Assembly (NCBI RefSeq): GCF_019801145.1
Contig: NZ_JAHVJQ010000006.1
Span: 248,001-312,000, forward strand
DNA length: 64,000 nucleotides
Reading direction: 5' to 3'
Origin: Leisingera aquaemixtae
GTDB taxonomy: Bacteria; Pseudomonadota; Alphaproteobacteria; Rhodobacterales; Rhodobacteraceae
Below, one piece after another: positions 25,279-32,640 of this stretch (its first letter is position 1; every line of letters starts with the position of its first letter). The notes beneath the pieces were generated by a model. It was not told the DNA's origin, did not search any database, and saw only the letters and a program-made list of their open reading frames with translations. The translations under genes were made by a program, and so were the position numbers.

Positions 25279-27636
25279 ATGAGCAGTTTTGACGAAATGG
25301 ACGCCTTTGAGGGCGCATCGCTGTCGTCCCGCGCCATGGGCGCGCGGGTGATGCCCTATCTGGACACGCTGAACCCGGCCCAGCGGGAGGCGGTGGAATG
25401 CCTCGACGGCCCGGTGCTGATGCTGGCGGGCGCCGGCACCGGCAAGACCAAGGCGCTGACCACCCGCATCGTGCATCTCCTCAGCACCGGTCGCGCGCGC
25501 CCGAACGAGATCCTGTCGGTGACCTTCACCAACAAGGCCGCGCGCGAGATGAAAGAACGGGTCGGCGGCATGCTCGGCCAGGCGGTCGAGGGGATGCCCT
25601 GGCTCGGCACCTTCCACTCGATCTGCGTCAAGCTCTTGCGCCGCCACGCCGAACTGGCGGGGCTGAAATCGAATTTCACCATTCTCGACACCGACGACCA
25701 GATCCGGCTCTTGAAACAGCTGATCCAGGCCGCAGGCATCGACGACAAGCGCTGGCCCGCGCGGATGCTGGCAAACATCATCGACGACTGGAAGAACCGC
25801 GCCCTGACACCTGAAAAGGTGCCGGTTGCAGACGCCAGCGCCTACAACAGCCGCGGCACCGAGTTTTACGCCCAGTATCAGACCCGCCTGCGCGAACTGA
25901 ACGCGGTCGATTTCGGCGATCTGCTCCTGCACATGGTGACGATCTTCCAGAACCACCCGGACGTGCTGGAGCAGTACCAGCGCTGGTTCAAATACATCAT
26001 GGTGGACGAATACCAGGATACCAACGTCGCCCAGTACCTCTGGCTGCGGCTGCTGGCCGGCGCGCACAAGAACGTCTGCTGCGTCGGCGACGACGACCAG
26101 TCGATCTATGGCTGGCGCGGCGCCGAGGTCGGCAACATCCTGCGGTTCGAGAAGGATTTTCCCGGCGCCATGGTGGTGCGGCTGGAGCAGAACTACCGCT
26201 CCACCGGCCATATCCTGGCCGCCGCGTCCAACGTGATCCGCGGCAATGCCGGCCGTCTGGGCAAGGAGCTGTGGACCGATGCCGGCGACGGCGAAAAGGT
26301 CCGCCTGATCGGCCATTGGGACGGCGAGGAAGAGGCCCGCTGGATCGGCGAGGAGATCGAGGCGATGCAGCGCGGCACCCGTGGTCAGTCGCCCATCGGC
26401 CTCAACAGCATGGCCATCCTGGTCCGCGCCTCCCACCAGATGCGCGCGTTCGAGGACCGCTTTCTGACCATCGGCCTGCCGTACCGGGTGATAGGCGGCC
26501 CGCGGTTCTATGAGCGGATGGAGATCCGCGATGCCATGGCTTATTTCCGCGTCGTGGTCTCCCCCGACGACGACCTGGCGTTCGAACGCATCGTCAACAC
26601 CCCCAAGCGCGGCCTTGGCGACAAGGCGCAGCAGACCATTCAGACCATCGCGCGCGAGAACGGCGTCTCTCTGGTCGAGGGCGCCCGGCTGGCGGTCGAG
26701 AGCGGCCAGATCAAGGGCAAGGGCGGCGGCGCCCTGCGTGAACTGGTCGAGGGCATTGCCCGCTGGGGCCGGATGGCCGGCGACGCGGACATCACCCACA
26801 TGGAGCTGGCCGAGATCATCCTGGACGAGTCGGGCTACACCGCCATGTGGCAGAACGACAAGAACCCGGACTCACCGGGCCGCCTGGAAAACCTCAAGGA
26901 ACTGGTGAAGGCGCTGGAAAGCTTCGAGAACCTGCAGGGCTTCCTCGAACACGTCAGCCTGGTGATGGACAACGACAAGCAGGACGCGGACGAGAAGGTC
27001 TCGATCATGACCCTGCACGCCGCCAAGGGCCTGGAGTTTCCCGCCGTTTTTCTGCCGGGCTGGGAGGACGGGCTGTTCCCCTCGCAGCGCTCGATGGACG
27101 AAAGCGGCCTCAAGGGGCTCGAGGAGGAACGCCGCCTGGCCTATGTCGGCATCACAAGGGCAGAGGAAATCTGCACCATCTCCTTTGCCGGCAACCGCCG
27201 GGTCTTCGGCCAGTGGCAGTCGCAGCTGCCCTCGCGCTTCATTGACGAGCTGCCCGAAGAACACGTCGAGGTGCTGACCCCGCCGGGCCTCTACGGCGGC
27301 GGCTATGGCGCTGCAGCACCGGGCGCGGGGCAGGTGCGGTCCACCATCGAGGAAAAGGTGGCGCAGGCCGACGGCTACAACTCCCCCGGCTGGAAACGGA
27401 TGCAGGCCCGCGCGGGCCAGTACGGCATGTCCCAGCCCAAGGAGAGCAAGCATCAGGTGATCGATCTCACCGCCACCTCCAGCTTCACCCTGGGGGAGCG
27501 GGTGTTCCACCAGAAGTTCGGCTATGGCGCCATCACCGGCATCGAGGGCGACAAGCTGGAAATTGATTTCGAGAAGGCTGGCCCCAAGAAGGTGGTTGCC
27601 AAATTCGTCACCGCCACAGACGACGTGCCGTTCTGA
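25279..27636 (+). CDS. uvrD: UvrD/PcrA-type superfamily 1 DNA helicase
   Basis: 785 aa from the ATG at 25279. A 3'-5' helicase that unwinds DNA in nucleotide excision and mismatch repair. Motif Q/I is LNPAQREAVE, then LAGAGTGKTKALTTR (Walker A near residue 55), Ia TFTNKAAREMKERV, II VDEYQDTN near 242, III GDDDQSIYGWRGA, IV VRLEQNYRST, V TLHAAKGLEFPAVFLPGWEDG and VI EEERRLAYVGITRAEE. The C-terminal tail has the KxGVGxI-like FGYGAITGIEGDKLEIDFEKAGPKK domain that contacts RNA polymerase in PcrA. A perfect LexA box lies upstream. Confidence 0.94.
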   Translation: MSSFDEMDAFEGASLSSRAMGARVMPYLDTLNPAQREAVECLDGPVLMLAGAGTGKTKALTTRIVHLLSTGRARPNEILSVTFTNKAAREMKERVGGMLGQAVEGMPWLGTFHSICVKLLRRHAELAGLKSNFTILDTDDQIRLLKQLIQAAGIDDKRWPARMLANIIDDWKNRALTPEKVPVADASAYNSRGTEFYAQYQTRLRELNAVDFGDLLLHMVTIFQNHPDVLEQYQRWFKYIMVDEYQDTNVAQYLWLRLLAGAHKNVCCVGDDDQSIYGWRGAEVGNILRFEKDFPGAMVVRLEQNYRSTGHILAAASNVIRGNAGRLGKELWTDAGDGEKVRLIGHWDGEEEARWIGEEIEAMQRGTRGQSPIGLNSMAILVRASHQMRAFEDRFLTIGLPYRVIGGPRFYERMEIRDAMAYFRVVVSPDDDLAFERIVNTPKRGLGDKAQQTIQTIARENGVSLVEGARLAVESGQIKGKGGGALRELVEGIARWGRMAGDADITHMELAEIILDESGYTAMWQNDKNPDSPGRLENLKELVKALESFENLQGFLEHVSLVMDNDKQDADEKVSIMTLHAAKGLEFPAVFLPGWEDGLFPSQRSMDESGLKGLEEERRLAYVGITRAEEICTISFAGNRRVFGQWQSQLPSRFIDELPEEHVEVLTPPGLYGGGYGAAAPGAGQVRSTIEEKVAQADGYNSPGWKRMQARAGQYGMSQPKESKHQVIDLTATSSFTLGERVFHQKFGYGAITGIEGDKLEIDFEKAGPKKVVAKFVTATDDVPF

Positions 27637-27640
27637 CCGG

Positions 27641-27660
27641 CGGCGGGGACAGCCCCGCCG
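27641..27660. terminator. Hairpin between convergent uvrD and DMT genes
   Basis: CGGCGGGG / CCCCGCCG perfect stem with a four-base loop in the 27-base spacer. There is no T run, so termination efficiency is uncertain. Confidence 0.45.
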
Positions 27661-27663
27661 CGA

Positions 27664-28527
27664 TCACCGCAGCGCAATCATCGCAATGCCGATGGCAATC
27701 AGCACCGCCCAGCCGAGGCGGCTGAGGCCGCGCGGCTCCTTCAGCACCAGCGCCGCCAGGATCACCGACACCGGGATCGACACCTGCCGCACCGCGCTTA
27801 CCGCCGCCGCCTCGGCGCCCAGCTGGAACACCCGCAGGATCAAGAGGTACGACAGGTAGGACGACAGCCCGGCAAACAGGATGCGCCAGGGGTTCTGCGC
27901 CCAGCCCCGCACCACGCCCAGCAAGGGCGCCGACTGCCCCCGGTCCTCCCAGGCGCGCAAGGCCCCCATGGCCGCCGTCACCAGGATATAGGTCCAGAAC
28001 AGGAACGGCGCGCTGGTGGTGCCCTGCATCGCCGCCGCATCGGAAATCGAATAGGCAGCCGACCCCAGCATCGCCATCGCCGCCATGGCAAAGGCGCGCG
28101 GATCATCCAGCAAGCGTCCCTTGCCCTTCTGGATCATCAGCCCGGCCCAGATGATCAGCCCCATGCCCAGCAGGGCCGCCCCGGTATAGCTGCGGTCCAG
28201 CACCAGCCAGCTGAAGGCGGCAATCGCCAGGGGCGAGGAGCGCACGATCGGGTAATAGGCCGACAGGTTTCCCCGCCGCAGCGCCGACAGGGTGCCGTAG
28301 TAGTAAACCGTCAGCCCCAGTGCCGAGGCCAGAACCAGCGGCCAGATCCCGGCGGGCAGGGCGGGGGTCTGCCCGGCCAGCGCCATGTGCAGGCCTGCAA
28401 ACACCACCCACGACAGGCACACGCCGGTATAGCAGGACACCGGATGCGCCACGCCCTTCAGCGTCAGGTCCCGCAGCGGGTGGGTGACCGCCGACAGCAG
28501 CACCAGCAGGATCCACAGCAGTTCCAC
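27664..28527 (-). CDS. DMT superfamily (EamA-type) transporter
   Basis: 287 aa with about ten membrane helices in two EamA-like halves (VVFAGLHMALAG... and FLFWTYILVTAAMGAL...). The typical ends AVRQVSIPVSVILAALVLKEP and SPLAIAAFSWLVLD are seen. Such proteins export amino acids, metabolites or drugs; the substrate is unknown. It starts at GTG directly after the TAA of the metallophosphoesterase gene with no spacer, so the two form one operon. Confidence 0.85.
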   Translation of the reverse strand: MELLWILLVLLSAVTHPLRDLTLKGVAHPVSCYTGVCLSWVVFAGLHMALAGQTPALPAGIWPLVLASALGLTVYYYGTLSALRRGNLSAYYPIVRSSPLAIAAFSWLVLDRSYTGAALLGMGLIIWAGLMIQKGKGRLLDDPRAFAMAAMAMLGSAAYSISDAAAMQGTTSAPFLFWTYILVTAAMGALRAWEDRGQSAPLLGVVRGWAQNPWRILFAGLSSYLSYLLILRVFQLGAEAAAVSAVRQVSIPVSVILAALVLKEPRGLSRLGWAVLIAIGIAMIALR

Positions 28528-29316
28528 TTAGGAGGCAGCCCCCTGGCCCGGCCGGTCCAGATAGGCGTCGAAATGCACCGTCACCTGATCGCTGCTTACC
28601 TGCACCACGCCATAGGCCAAGGGCTCGACGCTGTATTCGCTGCCGGCCCGCTCAGGCACCAGCGGGATCTGGTGGTTGGTGCTGGGCAAAGAGGTGAAGC
28701 TGTATCCGCGCCAGTTCACATAGGTCATCCGGTGCACATGGCCGAAGAAGATGTGGCGGATGTTCCGCCCTTTCTGCAGTGCTGCGTGAAAACCTTCCGG
28801 ATCGCGCAGCTTGATGTCGTCGACATAAGGCAGCCCGATATCAAACGGCGGGTGGTGCAGGAACAGGAACACCGGCGCCTCACCCGCGGCCTCCAGCTCC
28901 GCCTCCAGCCAGGCCAGCCGGTCCGCGCACAGCTCCCCGTCATGTACGTCCGGCCCGCCGGTGAGGGTGTCGAGGAACAGGAACCTGGCGCCGCCGGCTG
29001 CGTGGCTGTGCTGCACGAACCCGCCGCCGTCGCGCGGATGATCGGCAAAGACGCTCAGGAAGTTCCCCCGTACGTCATGATTCCCGAGCATCAGGAAGGC
29101 CGGCAGCGGAAGCGCCGCCAGCTGCTCCTGCAGCCAGCCATACGCCGCGGGATCGCCCTCGTCGGCCAGATCGCCGGAGATCACGCAGAACGCGGCGTCC
29201 TGGTGCCATTCGGCGATATCTGCCAGCACCCGCTGCAGATTCGCCGCCGGATCGCCGCCGTTCAGCGGCACGCCGGGCGCCATCAGGTGAATATCGGTGA
29301 GATGGATGAACTTCAT
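28528..29316 (-). CDS. Calcineurin-like metallophosphoesterase (CpdA/GpdQ-like)
   Basis: 262 aa from the ATG at 29316 (MKFIHLTDIHLM). All five dinuclear-metal motifs are present: DIH near residue 8, GDL near 55, GNHD near 87, HHPP near 165 and GHVH near 205. The size and motif spacing fit class III cyclic-nucleotide phosphodiesterases (CpdA) or glycerophosphodiesterases (GpdQ). Which substrate applies cannot be told. The upstream in-frame ATG at 29418 would add a low-complexity leader without a ribosome site. The DMT gene follows immediately. Confidence 0.88.
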   Translation of the reverse strand: MKFIHLTDIHLMAPGVPLNGGDPAANLQRVLADIAEWHQDAAFCVISGDLADEGDPAAYGWLQEQLAALPLPAFLMLGNHDVRGNFLSVFADHPRDGGGFVQHSHAAGGARFLFLDTLTGGPDVHDGELCADRLAWLEAELEAAGEAPVFLFLHHPPFDIGLPYVDDIKLRDPEGFHAALQKGRNIRHIFFGHVHRMTYVNWRGYSFTSLPSTNHQIPLVPERAGSEYSVEPLAYGVVQVSSDQVTVHFDAYLDRPGQGAAS

Positions 29317-29440
29317 GACGCGGTCCCGCAAATGCCTGTTGCCATTGCTGGCACTAGACCCCGAGGCGCGCGCTTTGGATAGCGGAAAAACGTCAGCCTC
29401 CCGGTCCGGGCGCGGCAATACCTGCCCCCGGAATCAAGAA

Positions 29441-29517
29441 ACGGCGGCGCCCAGGGAGGAGGAGGGGCACCGCCGTTCTGTCAAACACCGGGAGTTAGGG
29501 AGGAGGAGTTCCCGGTG
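29441..29517 (-). ncRNA. CcsR-like small RNA, distal unit (two CCUCCUCCC hairpins)
   Basis: On the minus strand, hairpin 29517-29486 (CACCGGGA/TCCCGGTG stem) and hairpin 29476-29441 (ACGGCGG-GCCC type stem) each display CUCCUCCUCCC in the loop. The last stem is followed by TTTCTTGATT. This two-hairpin, anti-Shine-Dalgarno layout is that of the CcsR ('cuckoo') stress RNAs known from Rhodobacter. It lies downstream of the DUF1127 gene, as there. Confidence 0.8.
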
Positions 29518-29523
29518 ATCCAA

Positions 29524-29623
29524 ACCCGGCTTTTGAGGCCGGTATAGGGTGCGGTGGCATCAGGGAGGAGGAGGATGCCACCGCCAAAGACAGGTCCCTC
29601 AAGGGAGGAGGAGGAAGGACCTG
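29524..29623 (-). ncRNA. CcsR-like small RNA, proximal unit (two CCUCCUCCC hairpins plus terminator-like stem)
   Basis: On the minus strand, hairpin 29623-29591 (CAGGTCC/GGACCTG) and hairpin 29584-29551 (GCGGTGGCATC/GATGCCACCGC, 11 bp perfect) each expose CTCCTCCTCCC in the loop. A third stem at 29542-29526 (CCGGC/GCCGG) then ends in GTTT. The unit starts eight bases after the DUF1127 stop codon, so it is probably cut from that mRNA. Confidence 0.82.
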
Positions 29624-29630
29624 ATCTCTA

Positions 29631-29840
29631 TCAGTTGTTCTCGTAAGCCGCCTGATAGGCGACGCGCTTGATTTCGGACCGGTTCAGGCCCAGGTCTGCC
29701 AGGTCGCGGCCGGACAGCGCCGACAGCTCGTTGACGGTCTTGCGGTACAGGCGGTAGCGGACGAACTTGACCAGCAGGGCATCCAGGAAGCCAACCGGGG
29801 ATGCGACGCTCACCGCGGAGATCTGTTGTGCTGCTGCCAT
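29631..29840 (-). CDS. DUF1127 protein, CcaF1-like
   Basis: 69 aa from the ATG at 29840, chosen because GAAGGAA lies eight bases upstream; an ATG two codons earlier is too close to that site. The C-terminal half is the DUF1127 motif: VRYRLYRKTVNELSALSGRDLADLGLNRSEIKRVAYQAAYE. It is arginine-rich and probably RNA-binding. In Rhodobacter sphaeroides the similar RSP_6037 (CcaF1) is co-transcribed with the CcsR1-4 RNAs under RpoH-type stress sigma factors and helps their maturation. The same arrangement is seen here with four hairpins downstream. Confidence 0.9.
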   Translation of the reverse strand: MAAAQQISAVSVASPVGFLDALLVKFVRYRLYRKTVNELSALSGRDLADLGLNRSEIKRVAYQAAYENN

Positions 29841-30181
29841 AATCATGTTCCTTCGTCTAACCGTACCGTCTTGTGCCGTCGTGGCGTTTCTTGAATGACA
29901 ATTTAAGGAAATGCCGCGGATGCACAATCCCGCGCGTCGTCAATGCCGCTATGCAGCATCTGCATGGGTGACGCAGGGTAGGCCTTTGTAATTGGCCAAG
30001 ATTTTCAGCAGCCCGTTATCCGCCTGTATAATTTCAGGGCACTGCGCTGCGGCCTGCGCATGGCTGGCGGGGCGGCAGCTTGACAGGCCCGGGCTTTTTG
30101 CTGCGGCAAACGCGCTGGCCGGGTTCCAAGCGCGGCGGCGCACACATATATATGGGCCGGATTTGACGCAGGAGAGCAGCC
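29841..30181. other. Divergent spacer between the DUF1127/CcsR-like locus and the Mrp gene
   Basis: 341 bases without a credible gene. It should contain the promoter of the DUF1127-sRNA transcript (minus strand) and that of the Mrp gene (plus strand). I could not identify a convincing RpoH- or RpoE-type promoter by eye. The plus-strand ORF starting at 29992 is out of frame with Mrp and is not supported. Confidence 0.6.
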
Positions 30182-31246
30182 ATGGGTGTCACGCAACAGC
30201 AGATTCACGCAGTATTGGAACGGCTGGCCCTGCCGGACGGCGGCACCCTGGTCTCGCGCGACATGCTGCGGGCGCTGCGCATCGAGGGCAGCAAGGTGAG
30301 CTTCGTGATCGAGGCGCCGAGCCCCGAGATCGCCAAGCTGATGGAGCCCTTGCGCAAGGCCGCCGAGGCGGCGGTGCTGTCGCTGGAGGGAGTCGAAACC
30401 GTCTCCGCCGCGCTGACCGCCCACGCCCCCCAGCAGCCCGCCCCCAGCCTCAAGGTCGGCGGCCACCCGAAACCGCAGGCCGGGCCGCTGAAACCGGCGG
30501 GCGTCAAGCGCATCCTGGCGGTTGCGTCCGGCAAGGGCGGGGTGGGCAAATCCACCGTGTCGTCGAACCTCGCCGTGGCGCTGGCCAAACAGGGCCGCAA
30601 GGTCGGCCTGCTGGATGCCGACATCTACGGCCCCTCCCAGCCCCGGATGATGGGCGCCACCGGACGGCCGGCCAGCCCCGACGGCAAGACCATCGAGCCG
30701 CTGCACGCCCATGGCGTCACCCTGATGTCGATCGGCTTCATGCTGGAAGAGGGCAAGGCGGTGGTCTGGCGCGGCCCGATGCTGATGGGCGCGCTGCAGC
30801 AGATGCTGGGGCAGGTGAACTGGGGCGAGCTGGACGTTCTGATCGTCGACCTGCCGCCCGGCACCGGCGACGTGCAGCTGACGCTCTGCACCAAGGCGGA
30901 GCTGTCCGGCGCCATCGTGGTCTCCACCCCGCAGGACGTGGCGCTGCTTGATGCGCGCAAGGCCATGGACATGTTCAAGACGCTGAAGACCCCGGTGCTG
31001 GGGCTGATCGAGAACATGTCCTTCTTCACCTGCCCGGACTGCGGCGGCGAGCATCACATCTTCGGCCACGGCGGCGTTGCGGCCGAGGCGGAGGCGCTGG
31101 GCCTGCCGCTGCTGGGCGCGCTGCCGATTGACCTGGAAACCCGGCTGGCCGGCGACAGCGGCACGCCGGTTGCTGCGGGGGAGGGGGCGATGGCCCGGGC
31201 CTATGCCCGGATCGCCGAAGGGCTGATCGGCGGCGGCATGGCCTGA
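30182..31246 (+). CDS. apbC: Mrp/NBP35-type Fe-S cluster carrier ATPase
   Basis: 354 aa. An N-terminal MIP18/DUF59-like domain (residues 1-75, RDMLRALRIEGSKVSFVIEAP) precedes a deviant-Walker P-loop ATPase: ASGKGGVGKSTVSSNLA near 115, DADIYGPSQPRMMG near 145 and DLPPGTGDVQLTL near 227. The cluster-bridging CxxC is CPDCGG at about 284. It assembles and hands over [4Fe-4S] clusters in the cytoplasm. The ribosome site is AGGAG before the ATG. A terminator follows, so it is likely monocistronic. Confidence 0.92.
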   Translation: MGVTQQQIHAVLERLALPDGGTLVSRDMLRALRIEGSKVSFVIEAPSPEIAKLMEPLRKAAEAAVLSLEGVETVSAALTAHAPQQPAPSLKVGGHPKPQAGPLKPAGVKRILAVASGKGGVGKSTVSSNLAVALAKQGRKVGLLDADIYGPSQPRMMGATGRPASPDGKTIEPLHAHGVTLMSIGFMLEEGKAVVWRGPMLMGALQQMLGQVNWGELDVLIVDLPPGTGDVQLTLCTKAELSGAIVVSTPQDVALLDARKAMDMFKTLKTPVLGLIENMSFFTCPDCGGEHHIFGHGGVAAEAEALGLPLLGALPIDLETRLAGDSGTPVAAGEGAMARAYARIAEGLIGGGMA

Positions 31247-31280
31247 GACGCGCAGCCGACCCTCTATAAAAGTGTCCTGA

Positions 31281-31306
31281 AAGGCCCGCCGCTCTGGCGG
31301 GCCTTT
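31281..31306 (+). terminator. Terminator of the Mrp/apbC gene
   Basis: AAGGCCCGCC / GGCGGGCCTT stem with a six-base loop, then TT, about 35 bases after the stop. Confidence 0.82.
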
Positions 31307-31448
31307 TGCCTGGCTGGTGGTGACGGGATGCTGCCGCTTGGGTGCACGGCGGCCTTCGGCCTTGTCCCGCGCTGCAATTTGGGCGCCGATGGGATTGCCT
31401 GCCCGAAATGGGACTGCATGGCACCTGCTGCACCCCGCGGAATTTTGC

Positions 31449-31524
31449 GGGACGGCCGGGAATGCATGGGACGGCTGGGAATTCACGGGACCGGCGGGAA
31501 TTCATGGGCGGCATGGGAAATCAT
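31449..31524 (+). repeat. Four tandem 19-bp repeats
   Basis: Units 31449-31467, 31468-31486, 31487-31505 and 31506-31524 have the form GGGACGGCNGGGAATNCAT with a few changes each. GGG triplets therefore recur every nine or ten bases, eight times in a row. The array is about 610 bases before mraZ. Confidence 0.85.
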
Positions 31525-31672
31525 GGCCCTTTTCCCGTTATTGCCCTCTTGCGGTTGCGAATCACTTGGTGCCGAAACGCTGCCGCAGGGCGTTTCCGGT
31601 GCTGCCGCAGGTCGAAAGCTGAGAACGTAAGGGGAACTTCCTGAAATTCTGGAGCCGCTGCAGCGGAATCGC

Positions 31673-31687
31673 GGGAAACTATGGGAA
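31673..31687 (+). promoter_or_regulatory. Candidate MraZ box, forward copy
   Basis: GGGAAACTATGGGAA, two GGGAA units exactly ten bases apart. E. coli MraZ binds TGGGN repeats with the same ten-base spacing upstream of its own gene. An inverted near-identical copy is at 31853-31867. Confidence 0.5.
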
Positions 31688-31852
31688 AAAAATTGCGGCT
31701 GCAACTCATCTCTATATCTAGTGTTTGCGCTGGAGTTAATCACAAGAAGTTCCGGAATTGGCTCTGAATCGGCTGCGAATCCCGGTCGAATCCGTGGAAA
31801 CATTGTCAAGGCTTCGGCGGTTTCCCGCAGAAAACAGTTGCAGGGCCATCAA

Positions 31853-31867
31853 TTCCCATAGTATCCC
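31853..31867 (-). promoter_or_regulatory. Candidate MraZ box, inverted copy
   Basis: On the minus strand it reads GGGATACTATGGGAA, matching the 31673-31687 box at 14 of 15 bases. It lies about 270 bases before the mraZ start. Confidence 0.5.
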
Positions 31868-32042
31868 TAATTCATCAGATGAGACGAGGGACGGGGCGCT
31901 AAACGACCCCAAAACCAAAAACAAAACAAGCAGGTTTCATACAGGCCTTCGCTTTCATCAAACAAGAGATCCGGCGCGCGGGCGAGCAGACATCCCCCCA
32001 GGTGGCGCGTGCAGTCGGACATCCCGCAAAGCGGGCCAAGGC

Positions 32043-32080
32043 GGCGGGTTGATCAGTGGCAGCAGATCAACCCGCCCCTT
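32043..32080 (+). terminator. Terminator-like hairpin ahead of mraZ (possible attenuator)
   Basis: A perfect 12-bp stem GGCGGGTTGATC / GATCAACCCGCC with a ten-base loop is followed by CCTTTTCATT. It stands about 55 bases upstream of the mraZ start, where an intrinsic terminator would block the dcw operon unless bypassed. It may also be an operator or an mRNA-stability element. Confidence 0.6.
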
Positions 32081-32133
32081 TTCATTCTGGGGGACGGATC
32101 AACGCGAGGGACGCGCGAAAAGGGAACGGTAAC

Positions 32134-32637
32134 TTGGGCCGCAGGTTCAGAGGCGAAAGCCACCACAAGGTGGACAGCAAGGGGCGGGTGTCAATCCCGG
32201 CCTCTTTTCGCCGTGTGCTGGAGGCCGCCGACCCGAACTGGCAGCCGGGCCAGAACCCGGAACTGGTGATCGTCTACGGCGACCAGCGCCGCAATTTCCT
32301 GGAATGCTATACTATAGAGGCGATCGAGGAGGTCGACGCCAAGATCGACCAGCTCCCGCGCGGCTCGATGCAGCGCAAGATGCTGCAGCGCATGTTCCAC
32401 GGCCAGTCGTTCCCGACCAACGTGGATGAGACCGGCCGCCTGGTGCTGCCGGCCAAGCTGCGCCAGAAGATCGACCTTGAGGCAGAGGCCTTTTTCATCG
32501 CCGCAGGCGACACCTTCCAGATCTGGAAGCCGGAAACCTACGAGGCAGAGGAACTGGCCCAAGCCGAAAAATGGATGGAGGACCTGCCCGAGGACTTCGA
32601 TCCGATGGAATTCCTAGATGGCGCCGGGGGCGCTTGA
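32134..32637 (+). CDS. mraZ: MraZ transcriptional regulator
   Basis: 167 aa, read from TTG at 32134 because it gives the conserved N-terminus (M)GRRFRGESHHKVDSKGRVSIPASFR and follows AAGGGAACGG. Two AbrB-like SpoVT domains are present, the second with TNVDETGRLVLPAKLRQKI near residue 95. MraZ forms ring-shaped oligomers and controls the division and cell wall operon that it heads. The stop codon is three bases before the rsmH ATG. Confidence 0.92.
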   Translation: MGRRFRGESHHKVDSKGRVSIPASFRRVLEAADPNWQPGQNPELVIVYGDQRRNFLECYTIEAIEEVDAKIDQLPRGSMQRKMLQRMFHGQSFPTNVDETGRLVLPAKLRQKIDLEAEAFFIAAGDTFQIWKPETYEAEELAQAEKWMEDLPEDFDPMEFLDGAGGA

Positions 32638-32640
32638 GAC

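Larger units (their letters stand above)
31310..32133 (+). other. Long non-coding region upstream of mraZ
   Basis: About 820 bases with no credible gene. Three overlapping short plus-strand ORFs (31317-31644) arise because a 19-bp tandem repeat is open in every frame; none has a ribosome site or family features. The region holds the tandem repeat (31449-31524), two copies of a 15-base GGGA-type box in opposite orientation (31673-31687 and 31853-31867) and a terminator-like hairpin (32043-32080). It should contain the dcw promoter. Confidence 0.7.

Noticed and set aside
31317-31644. Three overlapping plus-strand ORFs of about 100 codons upstream of mraZ
   Set aside because: All three frames are open because of the GC-rich 19-bp repeat array. 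None has a ribosome site, family motif or a frame preference.
31310-32133. Possible housekeeping RNA (RNase P RNA, tmRNA, 6S or SRP RNA) in the long gap before mraZ
   Set aside because: I looked for the conserved RNase P core (GAGGAAAGTCC type) and tmRNA tRNA-like ends on both strands and found neither.
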